A DNA stretch of 22,506 bases from an uncultured Collinsella sp. (GTDB taxonomy: Bacteria > Actinomycetota > Coriobacteriia > Coriobacteriales > Coriobacteriaceae): assembly GCA_958346935.1 (NCBI GenBank), contig CATVTM010000033.1, positions 1 to 22,506 of the forward strand. The letters run 5' to 3'. Positions 1 to 9,046 of the stretch are shown here, piece by piece (within the stretch, counting starts at the first letter, position 1; every line of letters begins with the position of its first letter). The translations under genes were made by a program, and so were the position numbers. Under the pieces are notes generated by a model. The model worked only from the letters and a program-made list of their open reading frames with translations, ran no database searches and was not told the DNA's origin.

Positions 1-27
1 ATGTCAATCCTGGTCTAACAGAGCCTT

Positions 28-67
28 AAAAAATCATCCCGCGGGGCTTGTGGCTCACGCGGGATGA
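28..67 (-). terminator. Rho-independent terminator after the membrane-protein gene
   Basis: Positions 34-43 and 58-67 form a perfect 10-bp stem (CGCGGGATGA on the minus strand) with a 14-nt loop. On the minus strand it is followed by six T (28-33). It lies just downstream of the stop codon at 75 and closes the leftward gene series. Confidence 0.85.
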
Positions 68-74
68 CGGCGTC

Positions 75-1040
75 TTACTTTTTCTTGTCCTGTTCCAGCA
101 GATCGGACGGTGAGCGATCGGGCTTACCGCCGCGGAAAATCTCGCGGCCATGCAGACGATGCTCCAGATCACGCTCGGCCTTTTCCTCGTCAATCTTGGT
201 CTGGCTCACCACCGGGTCCTCAATCAACGACGACACCGAGTTCACCTGTTTTTGAATGCGCTCGGCGATGGTGTCATCCATACTCACGATGCGCATCTTC
301 CAGTCGATATTCGTGGCGTTGGATGAGCTCTTGGTCCACACGAACGTCAGGATGGCGCTCTGGTGGCCCTGGGCGGGAAACATGCCAAAGAAGGAATCGT
401 GCTGAATGTTGCTATCCTCGTCGATATAGGCGTGAACGTTATACACCACGCGGTCAATCTTATCGTTGAGCAGCGCGTTGGTCGCAAGCGCCGCGGCCTG
501 AATCTGCCCGTTGGACAGCAGTTCGAGCTCGTTGGCAGACGATGTGTCCAACACCGTCACCTCGACCGTGCCCGTACGCTCATCGGCTTCATCGACGGTA
601 AAGTCGAGCGGGAACTGAGTAAAGCCGTTGCCCCACTCAAGGCCGCCCTTCAGCGCCGTCGAAACGGTATCGACCGAAACGCTCTCGGACAGGTTGGCGG
701 TGTTCAGACGACGCATCACGCCGTAGCCAATCTGCATGCCCACGATCAGCACCAAAATACCAATGACCACGGCCATCGCGGTCTTCGTAATGGTATGACT
801 CACCTGCGAACCCGAAGGATCGTCCTCGGACAGCGGGTCGATATGTTTTGCCTGGCTCGCGCGATCCTCGCTGCGCAGCTGCGCTAGCGCAGCTTTGTCA
901 CCGCGCTTGGCCGCAGCCTCCTTCTCACGCATGCGCTCGGTTCGCTTTTTGGCAAGCGTGGGATCCAAGACACCGGATGCATCGATTTCGGAGAATAACT
1001 CCGTCACTTCTTCCGGAGTCAAAGGGTTCTTGTCAGCCAT
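75..1040 (-). CDS. Hypothetical single-span membrane protein
   Basis: I do not recognise the family. The 321-residue product has a charged N-terminal part (residues 1-85, rich in K, R, E and A) that is probably cytoplasmic. One clear transmembrane helix follows at about 86-108 (VVIGILVLIVGMQIGYG). The C-terminal domain of about 200 residues has no Cys and looks extracytoplasmic, ending in a charged, Lys-rich tail. The start is supported by AGGAAG five bases before the ATG. The gene begins 19 bases after the ABC exporter stop and ends at a terminator, so the two are probably co-transcribed; a role linked to the exporter is only inference. No enzymatic motif is visible. Confidence 0.85.
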   Translation of the reverse strand: MADKNPLTPEEVTELFSEIDASGVLDPTLAKKRTERMREKEAAAKRGDKAALAQLRSEDRASQAKHIDPLSEDDPSGSQVSHTITKTAMAVVIGILVLIVGMQIGYGVMRRLNTANLSESVSVDTVSTALKGGLEWGNGFTQFPLDFTVDEADERTGTVEVTVLDTSSANELELLSNGQIQAAALATNALLNDKIDRVVYNVHAYIDEDSNIQHDSFFGMFPAQGHQSAILTFVWTKSSSNATNIDWKMRIVSMDDTIAERIQKQVNSVSSLIEDPVVSQTKIDEEKAERDLEHRLHGREIFRGGKPDRSPSDLLEQDKKK

Positions 1041-1059
1041 AAACTTCCTGTCATATCAA

Positions 1060-2832
1060 TCAGTCGAGCTCGTGCGCACGCGCACCTTCGAACTGCATTC
1101 GATAGTAACGGGCATAGGTGCCGCCACGGGCGAGAAGCTGTTCATGCGTGCCACGCTCCACAACGCGACCATGCTCAACGGTCGCAATCTCATCGGCATG
1201 CTTAATGGTCGAAAGACGGTGGGCAATGATGATTGTGGTACGGCCGCGTGCCAGCTCTTCGAGTGACTCCTGCACCGCCTCCTCGCTCTCGTTATCCAAA
1301 GCGCTCGTCGCCTCGTCCAGAATCAGGATCTTGGGGTTCTTGAGAAACACGCGCGCGATGGCAACGCGCTGCTTCTGTCCGCCCGAAAGACGGCTGCCAC
1401 GCTCGCCCACGACCGTGTCATAGCCCTGTGGAAGCGACTCGATAAAGGCATCGATGTTGGCGCGATGGGCGGCGTCGGCGATCTCTTCCGCCGTAGCGCT
1501 CGGCTTGCCGTAGGCGATGTTCTCGCCAATCGTGCCGTCAAACAGATAGACATCCTGCTGCACCAGGCCGATGGCGCGACGCAGGCTCTGCTGCGTCACA
1601 TCGCGCACGTCCTGACCGTCGATGCTAATGGATCCGGCAGCCACGTCATAAAAGCGCGGCAGCAGCGAACAGGTCGTGGACTTGCCACCGCCCGAAGGAC
1701 CAACCAAAGCGATGGTCTGCCCGGGCTTGATGGACAGATTCATATGGTCGATAACGGGACGCTCGTCGGCATCGCCCTCGCCCAGCTCGACATTCTCGTA
1801 GTTAAAGCACACGTCGTGATAATCCACGGCGCCGGCGGTCACCTGCAGATCCGTGGCGCCCGGCTTATCCTGGATATCGGGGGCAGTTGAGAGCACCTCG
1901 TCCATACGCTTAAAGCCGGCGATAGCCTTCTGATACGTTTCGGCCGAATTGACGAGTGTCTCGAGCGGCGTGCAGAACAGCGAAATATAGAGTGCAAAGG
2001 TCGCCATATCGACCGCCTGCAGCTGACCCTGGGCAACGAGCCAACCACCCAGCAGCACCACGATCACATAGAGCACACCCGAGAGCAGGCCATACGTCGC
2101 GGTATAGACGCCCATGGCGTGATACATGTTCTCCTTGGACGAAAGGTAGCGATTGTTGGAGGCGCGGAACTTGAAGCGTTCGGTCTCCTCATTGGCAAAG
2201 CTCTTGACCACGCGCATGCCCGCCAGCGAATCCTGCAGCTGCGCATTAATGCCGCTGATTTTTTTGCGGTTGTCGCTAAAGACCTCGCGCATGCGCATGT
2301 TCTGCCAAAACATGATGACCGCAAACGCCGCCGTCACCACGGCCATGGCGAGCGCCAGCACAGGGGCGATGGTAAAGAGAATCACAAACGAGCCGATAAT
2401 CTCGATGCCGCAGATGATGATCCACTCGGGCACGTGGTGCGCCGCCTCGCAGATATCGAACAGGTCGTTGACCACGCGGCTCATCATGTCGCCCGAGCTG
2501 TTGCGGTCGAAGTACGCAAAGCTAAAGCGCTCATACTGGTCGAACAGGTCCTCGCGCATCTTGGACTCCATGCGCGCGCCCATCACGTGGCCCCAATAGC
2601 TCACAAAGTAGCGGCAGGCGCAGCGGACGGCATACATCAACACCAAGCCCACCGCGATCATGCCGAGCGCCTGCATAATGGCAGCCTGACCCTGAGTAAA
2701 CAGCCCACCGGTCAAATTGCGCAGAATAATGGGGAACGCCAGGTCAATGGCGGCAAGCACCAGAGCACAAACAGTATCAGCAACAAAAAGCCCCATCTGG
2801 GGCTCGTAGTAAGAAAGAAACCTCTTAAACAT
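1060..2832 (-). CDS. ABC exporter, fused membrane and ATPase domains (MsbA/LmrA-like half-transporter)
   Basis: With the start chosen here the protein has 590 residues, normal for a homodimeric or heterodimeric exporter half. Residues about 15-310 form a six-helix type-1 exporter membrane domain, and the rest is the ATPase. It has Walker A GPSGGGKST (378-386), Q-loop region LVQQD, signature LSGGQ (482-486), Walker B LILDE (503-507) and the H-loop histidine in IIAHRLS (538). The substrate cannot be read from sequence. The chosen ATG has AAGGTG eight bases upstream and begins MFKRFLSYYEP, typical of the family. An in-frame ATG 33 codons upstream (2931) has an even stronger site (GAGGAGGG) but adds a basic, non-family extension and lies inside an inverted-repeat element; either start may be used. 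Confidence 0.9.
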   Translation of the reverse strand: MFKRFLSYYEPQMGLFVADTVCALVLAAIDLAFPIILRNLTGGLFTQGQAAIMQALGMIAVGLVLMYAVRCACRYFVSYWGHVMGARMESKMREDLFDQYERFSFAYFDRNSSGDMMSRVVNDLFDICEAAHHVPEWIIICGIEIIGSFVILFTIAPVLALAMAVVTAAFAVIMFWQNMRMREVFSDNRKKISGINAQLQDSLAGMRVVKSFANEETERFKFRASNNRYLSSKENMYHAMGVYTATYGLLSGVLYVIVVLLGGWLVAQGQLQAVDMATFALYISLFCTPLETLVNSAETYQKAIAGFKRMDEVLSTAPDIQDKPGATDLQVTAGAVDYHDVCFNYENVELGEGDADERPVIDHMNLSIKPGQTIALVGPSGGGKSTTCSLLPRFYDVAAGSISIDGQDVRDVTQQSLRRAIGLVQQDVYLFDGTIGENIAYGKPSATAEEIADAAHRANIDAFIESLPQGYDTVVGERGSRLSGGQKQRVAIARVFLKNPKILILDEATSALDNESEEAVQESLEELARGRTTIIIAHRLSTIKHADEIATVEHGRVVERGTHEQLLARGGTYARYYRMQFEGARAHELD

Positions 2833-2841
2833 AGTCACCTT

Positions 2842-2863
2842 ACGCGGTTTTACCAAACCGCGT
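2842..2863 (-). promoter_or_regulatory. Hairpin directly before the ABC exporter ribosome-binding site
   Basis: ACGCGGTTT (2842-2850) and AAACCGCGT (2855-2863) form a perfect 9-bp stem with a 4-nt loop. The stem ends two bases before the AAGGTG site used by the ATG at 2832. Such a hairpin could modulate initiation, or act with the longer inverted repeat further upstream. No T-run follows, so it is not a terminator. Confidence 0.5.
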
Positions 2864-2878
2864 TTCGTCTCGACGCTG

Positions 2879-2978
2879 CAAGTGCTCCATTTGGACAATC
2901 TGGCCTTCAATCGTCGGTCGCGTATATCCATACGCTTCCCTCCTCTTTTAGGCCACCTTGTCTCAAATGGAGCACTTT
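2879..2978 (-). repeat. 100-bp imperfect inverted-repeat element (MITE-like or structured mRNA leader)
   Basis: The ends are complementary: 2880-2893 pairs with 2964-2977 (14 bp, AAGTGCTCCATTTG), then 2894-2898 with 2958-2962 (5 bp), then 2902-2905 with 2951-2954 (4 bp). The unit is flanked by direct repeats CGCTG (2874-2878 and 2979-2983), as expected of a 5-bp target duplication. The loop carries a strong ribosome-binding site (GAGGAGGG on the minus strand, 2938-2945), an ATG at 2931 in frame with the exporter, and an inner hairpin (2920-2925 with 2930-2935) that contains this ATG. No transposase is near. Confidence 0.55.
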
Positions 2979-3016
2979 CGCTGACTTACACAAACCTGCG
3001 GGATCATCCCCGCTCG

Positions 3017-3712
3017 TTAAAGTTCCGCTCCGCCCAAACGGTGAGCAATGCTGTCGCAGGCAAGTGCGCCCACAACGGTCTTGGCGTCTTCGATCTTGCC
3101 GTCGAGCACGGCGTCGATCAGCTCGTGCAGCGGCACCAGGTCCACGTTGACAAACTCGTCATCATCGGGGTTGGGCGCATCAAACTCGAGCTTGGTAGCC
3201 AAGTAGATATGGATGATCTCATCGCAAAAACCGCAGGACGTGACAATCGACGTCAAAAAGCGAATACGACCAGCCCTAAAGCCCGTCTCCTCATGCAGTT
3301 CGCGCTTGGCGCAATCGAGCGGGTCCTCGCCCGGGTCGAGCTTGCCGGCAGGAATCTCGACCGTCACGCGGTCGATGGCGGTGCGGTACTGACGCACCAG
3401 TACGATCTTGCCGCTCTCGGTCAGTGCCACAACGGCCGCCGCACCCGGATGGCGAACGATATCGCGGGCGCTGCGGTGACCGTTGGGCAGCTCAACCTCA
3501 AGCCGGTGGACGTCGAGAATCTTGCCCTTCCAGGCGCACTCCTCCGAAAGAATCTTCTCGTGCAGCTCGGCATCGTGCGGGTCGTCATCGCCCAGCACCA
3601 GCAGCGGCTCATCGACGACCTCGCCACCGGGCTCGCCCTCGGCGTGTCCGTACGTGCGACCGTCCTGCTCGACGATCTGCGCGTCCACGAGCTCTTCGTT
3701 CTTCTCGTCCAT
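3017..3712 (-). CDS. NUDIX hydrolase, ADP-ribose pyrophosphatase-like
   Basis: The NUDIX box is intact: G-x5-E-x7-REL-x-EE-x-G at residues about 123-144, beginning GKLDPGEDPLD and ending RELHEETGF. The upstream VRQYRTA and EIPAGKLDPGE match ADP-sugar pyrophosphatases, which split ADP-ribose into AMP and ribose 5-phosphate using Mg2+ bound by the REEXXEE glutamates. An ATG three codons upstream (3721) abuts AGAGGA with no spacing, whereas the ATG at 3712 has AGAGGA nine bases away, so 3712 is preferred (231 residues). The family is usually nearer 180-200 residues; the excess is an acidic N-terminal stretch of about 55 residues. It starts 21 bases after the purD stop, so it is probably in the pur operon. 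The exact substrate is not certain. Confidence 0.9.
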   Translation of the reverse strand: MDEKNEELVDAQIVEQDGRTYGHAEGEPGGEVVDEPLLVLGDDDPHDAELHEKILSEECAWKGKILDVHRLEVELPNGHRSARDIVRHPGAAAVVALTESGKIVLVRQYRTAIDRVTVEIPAGKLDPGEDPLDCAKRELHEETGFRAGRIRFLTSIVTSCGFCDEIIHIYLATKLEFDAPNPDDDEFVNVDLVPLHELIDAVLDGKIEDAKTVVGALACDSIAHRLGGAEL

Positions 3713-3733
3713 CCGTCTCATTCCTCTCGGATT

Positions 3734-5038
3734 TTAGGCATCCCAGGCGTCGCGGCCGCGCAGCGCACGCAGACCAATGTCGTGACGCAGGGTCTTGCCC
3801 TCAAAATCAATCTTCTCGCAGGCCTCGTAGGCAAGGTTGCGAGCGTTCTCGAACGTGTCGCCCAGGGCGGTCACGGCAAGCACGCGGCCGCCGTTGGTCA
3901 CGAGCTGGCCGTCCACCACGGCGGTGCCGGCATGGTACACGGTCACGTTCTCCATGGCCTCGGCGTCGGCGATACCGGTGATGACCTTGCCCTTCTCGTA
4001 GCTGCCGGGATAGCCCGCGCTCGTCAGGACAACAGCCACGGCCCACTCGTCACGCCAGTCGAGCTCAATCTGATCGAGTTCGCAGTTGGCGCAGGCGAGC
4101 ATAACCTCGACCAAGTCGTTCTTAAGGCGCGGCAGCACGACCTGCGTCTCGGGGTCGCCAAAGCGGGCGTTGAACTCCAGCACCTTGGGACCGGCAGGCG
4201 TGAGCATAAAGCCACCGTACAGGCAGCCGCGGTAGTCGATACCCTCGGCGGCGAGCTCGGCCACGGTCTGCTCCATGACCTCCACCATGGTGGCGTGCTC
4301 CTCGTCAGTCACGATGGGCACCGGGCTGTAGACGCCCATGCCGCCGGTGTTGGGACCAAGGTCGCCCTCGAGCGCGCGCTTGTGGTCCTGCGAAGTGGCC
4401 ATGGGGCGCACGGTCTTGCCGTCGGTGAAGGCCAGCAGCGAGCACTCGGGGCCAACGAGCATCTCCTCGATAACCACGGTGTTGCCGGCGTCACCAAAGA
4501 CGCCACCAAAGCACTCGCGCACGGCCTCCTCGGCCTGCGCAAGCTCGGTCGCCACGATAACGCCCTTACCCGCGGCCAGGCCATCGGCCTTCACGACCAG
4601 CGGAGCACCCTGCTCGCGCACATAGGCAAGAGCAGAAGCCTCATCGGTAAACGAGCCATAGGCAGCCGTCGGAATGCCCGCGCGCTCCATGAGCTGCTTG
4701 GAGAACAGCTTGGAGCCCTCCATCTGGGCGCCCTCGGCACCCGGGCCAAAGCACGGGATACCTGCCGCGCGCACGGCGTCGGCCACACCCGCCACGAGCG
4801 GGGCCTCGGGGCCAATCACCACGAGTCCGCATCCGTGGCTCTGCGCAAACGCCGCCACGGCCGCAGGATCGCAATCGTCGAGAACAACGTTCTCGCCACA
4901 GCTCGCGGTGCCGCCGTTACCCGGCGCGATGTAGAGCTTGCCGGCGCGCGGTGATGCTGTGAGCTTCGCTGCCAAAGCGTGCTCACGGCCGCCGCTGCCC
5001 AACAACAGGATGTCGATGGTTTGAGTGTCCGCCTTCAA
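3734..5038 (-). CDS. purD: Phosphoribosylamine-glycine ligase (GARS)
   Basis: Catalyses step 2 of de novo purine synthesis: phosphoribosylamine + glycine + ATP give GAR. The N-terminal motif GSGGREHAL (residues 14-22), then the ATP-grasp segments VVKADGLAAGKGV and LEFNARFGDPE, identify PurD. An open frame continues 56 codons upstream, but that part is not PurD-like and covers a palindrome. I place the start at TTG (5036-5038), with GAGGAGG seven bases upstream; this gives 434 residues, normal for PurD, beginning KADTQTIDILLLGSGG after the initiator. The gene follows purA by 118 bases and precedes the NUDIX gene, suggesting a purA-purD-NUDIX unit. Confidence 0.95.
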   Translation of the reverse strand: MKADTQTIDILLLGSGGREHALAAKLTASPRAGKLYIAPGNGGTASCGENVVLDDCDPAAVAAFAQSHGCGLVVIGPEAPLVAGVADAVRAAGIPCFGPGAEGAQMEGSKLFSKQLMERAGIPTAAYGSFTDEASALAYVREQGAPLVVKADGLAAGKGVIVATELAQAEEAVRECFGGVFGDAGNTVVIEEMLVGPECSLLAFTDGKTVRPMATSQDHKRALEGDLGPNTGGMGVYSPVPIVTDEEHATMVEVMEQTVAELAAEGIDYRGCLYGGFMLTPAGPKVLEFNARFGDPETQVVLPRLKNDLVEVMLACANCELDQIELDWRDEWAVAVVLTSAGYPGSYEKGKVITGIADAEAMENVTVYHAGTAVVDGQLVTNGGRVLAVTALGDTFENARNLAYEACEKIDFEGKTLRHDIGLRALRGRDAWDA

Positions 5039-5092
5039 GGGTGCCTCCTCTATGGATGAATGGCCCGCTCCACGCGAGCCCTTTGCAAGCAA

Positions 5093-5134
5093 ATATACCC
5101 CTCGGCCGCCCGCTTGGGCTGCAAAGGGGTATAT
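5093..5134 (-). terminator. Palindrome between purA and purD, possible weak terminator or attenuator
   Basis: ATATACCCCT (5093-5102) and AGGGGTATAT (5125-5134) form a perfect 10-bp stem around a 22-nt loop. On the minus strand it lies about 20 bases after the purA stop and is followed by TTTGCTTGC rather than a T-run, so termination would be partial. It could also be an operator or RNA-processing site that adjusts purD relative to purA. Confidence 0.4.
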
Positions 5135-5156
5135 CGCAATAACCGAATAGTGCCGA

Positions 5157-6443
<1,287 letters not shown>

Positions 6444-6509
6444 GTTTACTCCTTACATTCATGGACTGTCTACGCGCCACGCCGGCACGCAGAAGCACAA
6501 AACATTCCC

Positions 6510-6538
6510 AGTATACCCGTGCAACGGGCGCCTGTCCT
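6510..6538 (-). promoter_or_regulatory. Candidate purA promoter
   Basis: On the minus strand AGGACA (6533-6538, 4 of 6 to the -35 consensus) is separated by 17 bases from TATACT (6510-6515, a strong -10). It overlaps the last codons of dnaB and would give a leader of about 60 bases before purA. Confidence 0.5.
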
Positions 6539-7928
6539 ACTCCTCGGCATGTGCCCCATCAAGCTCATAGAACTTGGTGGATGCCGGCAGGAACATCAGG
6601 TCGACGTCGCCGATCGGGCCCGAACGGTTCTTGGCCACGACGATACGCGTGACGCCCTCGTCGGGTCGATCGTCGCGCGAGGCCTCGGCCTCGTCAGCGG
6701 AGCGGTCCAGGAACATAACGATGTCGGCGTCCTGCTCGATGGAGCCCGATTCACGCAGGTCGGACAGCTGCGGGCGCTTGCCGGTACGAGACTCGACCTG
6801 ACGTGACAGCTGGGACAGCGCGATCAGCGGGATCTTGAGCTCCTTGGCCATGATCTTCATGCCACGCGACATCTCCGAAACCTCGACGGTACGACTCTCG
6901 GAGCGACGCCCCGGCGGAGGGCTCACCAGCTGCAGGTAGTCCAGGATGATGATGGCCTTCTCCTTGTTATGGAGCATGCGGCGGCTCTTGGCGCGGATCT
7001 CGGTCACCGTGGTGCCGGGCGTGTCGTCGATCAAAATGTCGAGCTTAGACAAGGTCTGCGTGGCCTCGTTAATGTTGGCCCACTGCTCGGGGCTAATACG
7101 ACCCATGCGGAAGTCACTGATCGAGACCATGGCGTAGGCGCAAATCAGGCGCTGGGCAATTTCCTTGCCCGACATCTCCAGCGAGAAGAAGCCGACGGTA
7201 TAGCCCGCAGCGGCGGCGTTGAGCGCCAGGTTCAGAGCGAACGACGTCTTACCCACAGCAGGACGGGCACCGATGATAATGAGCTGGCCCTCGCGGAAAC
7301 CCATGAGCATGCGGTCGAGCGACGGGAAGCCCGTGGGCACGCCGGCGGCCTGGCCACCTGCCTGGCACACTTCCTCGGCCTCGTTATATGCCTCGACCAT
7401 AAACTCGGTCAGCGTCTTGTAGCTCGACTTGACCTCGCGCGCCGTGACCTTGAGCAGTTTGCTCTCGGCCAGCTCCACGACCTCTTTGGTGTCGGTAGGG
7501 GCGTTATAGGCCAGCGCGTTAATCTCGTTGGTAGCGCCGATCAGCTCGCGCAGCATCGAGTCGCGACGCACGATGGCGGCATGGTGCTGCCAGTTGACGA
7601 GCGACAGGGTCTGACCCATCAGCTCCAAAATGTACGCCTCGCCGCCCACGGCATCGAGCTTGTTGATGCTGCGCAGGTAATCGATCAGCGAGATGGAGTC
7701 GATGGGGATGCGGCTGTTGTACATATCGACCATCGCGGTATAGATGGTCTTATGAATGGGCCGGTAGAAGTCATCGGGCTGCAGCTCGACCTGGGCCTCC
7801 TCGACCACCTCGGGCGATAGCAGCATAGCAGCCAGAACATTGGCCTCTGCATCTTGGTTTTGGGGAAGACCCAACTTGGAGCCGCGGTCCTCAACCGTCA
7901 GCCCGGTCTCCCTATCGTCATATGCCAT
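6537..7928 (-). CDS. dnaB: Replicative DNA helicase
   Basis: DnaB is the hexameric 5'-3' helicase that unwinds DNA at the fork. Residues about 20-120 are the DnaB N-terminal domain (QNQDAEANVLAAML and DDFYRPIHKTIY are typical). The C-terminal RecA-like motor has Walker A GARPAVGKTS (220-229), Walker B region IIILDYLQL, and ALSQLSRQVE. Three in-frame ATGs lie close together (7940, 7934, 7928). The last has GAGG six bases upstream and begins MAYDDRET, so it is preferred, giving 463 residues. No intein is visible. It lies downstream of rplI but behind a strong terminator, so it is probably transcribed mostly from its own promoter. Confidence 0.97.
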   Translation of the reverse strand: MAYDDRETGLTVEDRGSKLGLPQNQDAEANVLAAMLLSPEVVEEAQVELQPDDFYRPIHKTIYTAMVDMYNSRIPIDSISLIDYLRSINKLDAVGGEAYILELMGQTLSLVNWQHHAAIVRRDSMLRELIGATNEINALAYNAPTDTKEVVELAESKLLKVTAREVKSSYKTLTEFMVEAYNEAEEVCQAGGQAAGVPTGFPSLDRMLMGFREGQLIIIGARPAVGKTSFALNLALNAAAAGYTVGFFSLEMSGKEIAQRLICAYAMVSISDFRMGRISPEQWANINEATQTLSKLDILIDDTPGTTVTEIRAKSRRMLHNKEKAIIILDYLQLVSPPPGRRSESRTVEVSEMSRGMKIMAKELKIPLIALSQLSRQVESRTGKRPQLSDLRESGSIEQDADIVMFLDRSADEAEASRDDRPDEGVTRIVVAKNRSGPIGDVDLMFLPASTKFYELDGAHAEE

Positions 7929-7961
7929 GAGCATCCTCATTCATATCGCTTGCGAGCATCC

Positions 7962-7970
7962 ATAGTATCA
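7962..7970 (-). promoter_or_regulatory. Candidate extended -10 promoter for dnaB
   Basis: On the minus strand TGATACTAT gives an extended -10 (TG-N-TACTAT) about 35 bases before the dnaB start. No convincing -35 lies 16-18 bases upstream, so the call is tentative. A promoter here is expected because a strong terminator separates dnaB from rplI. Confidence 0.35.
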
Positions 7971-8083
7971 GCCGCGGCCTTCAAACGAGCCGCGCCTCGA
8001 CAATCATCACCGAACGAAACGGATGAACGGTCCCACAAATAGGCCTCACCGCGCCGCCCCCTATGGCACTTGTAGAGCGCTAA

Positions 8084-8120
8084 AAAGCAAAAGGGCGCCC
8101 TGGTCTCCCAGAGCGCCCTT
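8084..8120 (-). terminator. Rho-independent terminator of the rpsF-ssb-rpsR-rplI operon
   Basis: AAGGGCGC (8091-8098) pairs with GCGCCCTT (8113-8120), extended inward by CTGG/CCAG (8100-8103 with 8108-8111). On the minus strand it is followed by TTGCTTTTTAG. It lies about 30 bases after the rplI stop. Confidence 0.85.
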
Positions 8121-8152
8121 CTTAGAACAAGATTGTTGCGTTGCAGCAAATG

Positions 8153-8692
8153 CTACTCGGCAGCAGCCTCAGTCTCGACCTCGGCGGTCTCGGCCTCGGC
8201 GACCTCAGCGGCCTCCTCGACCTCAGCCTCGGCAGCGAGCTCCTCGGCGGTAACGCCGACGAGAACGACAACCTCGGCCTTGATCTCGCGGTACAGCGAG
8301 ATGGAAACGGTGTGGGCACCGGCAACCTTGATGGGCTTACCGAGCTCGACGCGCTTGCGGTCGATGTCCATACCGAGCTGATCCTTGATGGCGTCAGCGA
8401 TCATAGCGGCGGTAACGGAGCCAAAGAGGATGCCCTCGTCGCCGACCTTGACGTCAACGGTGACCGTCTTGCCCTCGAAGGCAGCCTTGGTCTCGTTGGC
8501 GGTAGCCAGACGGACGGCCTCACGCTTGGCGATGTTGTTGCGACGCTCGTCAAGCTGCTTGAGGTTGCCCTTGGTGGCGGCAACAGCGAGCTTCTTGGGG
8601 AACAGGAAGTTCTCAGCGTAACCTTGAGCGACCTCTACGACGTCACCCTCGCCGCCCTTGCCCTTGATCTCATCGAGAAGAATAACCTTCAT
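8153..8692 (-). CDS. rplI: 50S ribosomal protein L9
   Basis: The N-terminal rRNA-binding domain is unmistakable: MKVILLDEIKGKGGEGDVVE followed by VAQGYAENFLFPKKLA. The long central helix (residues about 40-75) and the C-terminal domain ending near SISLYREIKAEV follow. L9 binds domain V of 23S rRNA near the L1 stalk and supports reading-frame fidelity. Most L9 proteins have about 148-150 residues; this one has 179 because of a tail of about 30 residues made almost only of Ala, Glu, Val and Thr. GGGAG eight bases before the ATG supports the start, and the gene starts 15 bases after the rpsR stop. Confidence 0.97.
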   Translation of the reverse strand: MKVILLDEIKGKGGEGDVVEVAQGYAENFLFPKKLAVAATKGNLKQLDERRNNIAKREAVRLATANETKAAFEGKTVTVDVKVGDEGILFGSVTAAMIADAIKDQLGMDIDRKRVELGKPIKVAGAHTVSISLYREIKAEVVVLVGVTAEELAAEAEVEEAAEVAEAETAEVETEAAAE

Positions 8693-8707
8693 GATGCGTC
8701 TCCCTTC

Positions 8708-8974
8708 TTAGCCGCGGTCGCGGTTGCCACGAGAGGAAACCACGGGGACGGTGTACGGCAGGAGAGCCATCTCGCGGGCGCGCTTGATGGCGTTGGCGAT
8801 GTCATGCTGATGCTGCGTGCAAGCGCCAGTGACGCGACGGGGCTTGATCTTGCCACGGTCGGTCATGTACTTACGGAGAAGCTGAGTGTCCTTATAGTCG
8901 ATGAACTCAGTGTTCTCCTTGCAGAACTGGCAGTACTTACGACGCGGCTGACGTGCAGAATAATCATTAGCCAT
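8708..8974 (-). CDS. rpsR: 30S ribosomal protein S18, zinc-ribbon (C+) form
   Basis: The 88-residue product starts MANDYSARQPRRKYCQFC. The open frame extends 17 codons upstream, but the ATG at 8974 has AAAGGT eight bases away and matches the family start. DYKDTQLLRKYMTDRGKI and PRRVTGAC are typical S18 segments. Cys15, Cys18 and Cys52 with nearby His55/His57 form the probable zinc site of the C+ type; many bacteria, including zinc-starved actinobacteria, carry a C- paralogue without these Cys residues. S18 pairs with S6 on the 30S platform. It lies 72 bases after ssb and 15 before rplI. Confidence 0.97.
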   Translation of the reverse strand: MANDYSARQPRRKYCQFCKENTEFIDYKDTQLLRKYMTDRGKIKPRRVTGACTQHQHDIANAIKRAREMALLPYTVPVVSSRGNRDRG

Positions 8975-9046
8975 GTCAAAATACCTTTCATTTGGCAACT
9001 TCGGCGAACCAAAGTCGCCTCTCACTCAAAAATAGGTGAACAACCC

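Noticed and set aside
2998..3014. Palindrome after the NUDIX gene as a terminator
   Set aside because: The stem is short and overlaps itself with almost no loop, and no T-run follows on the minus strand.
2882..4954. Very long open frame on the plus strand across the NUDIX gene and purD
   Set aside because: It is antisense to two clear conserved genes, is low-complexity, has no ribosome-binding site and comes from GC-rich codon bias.
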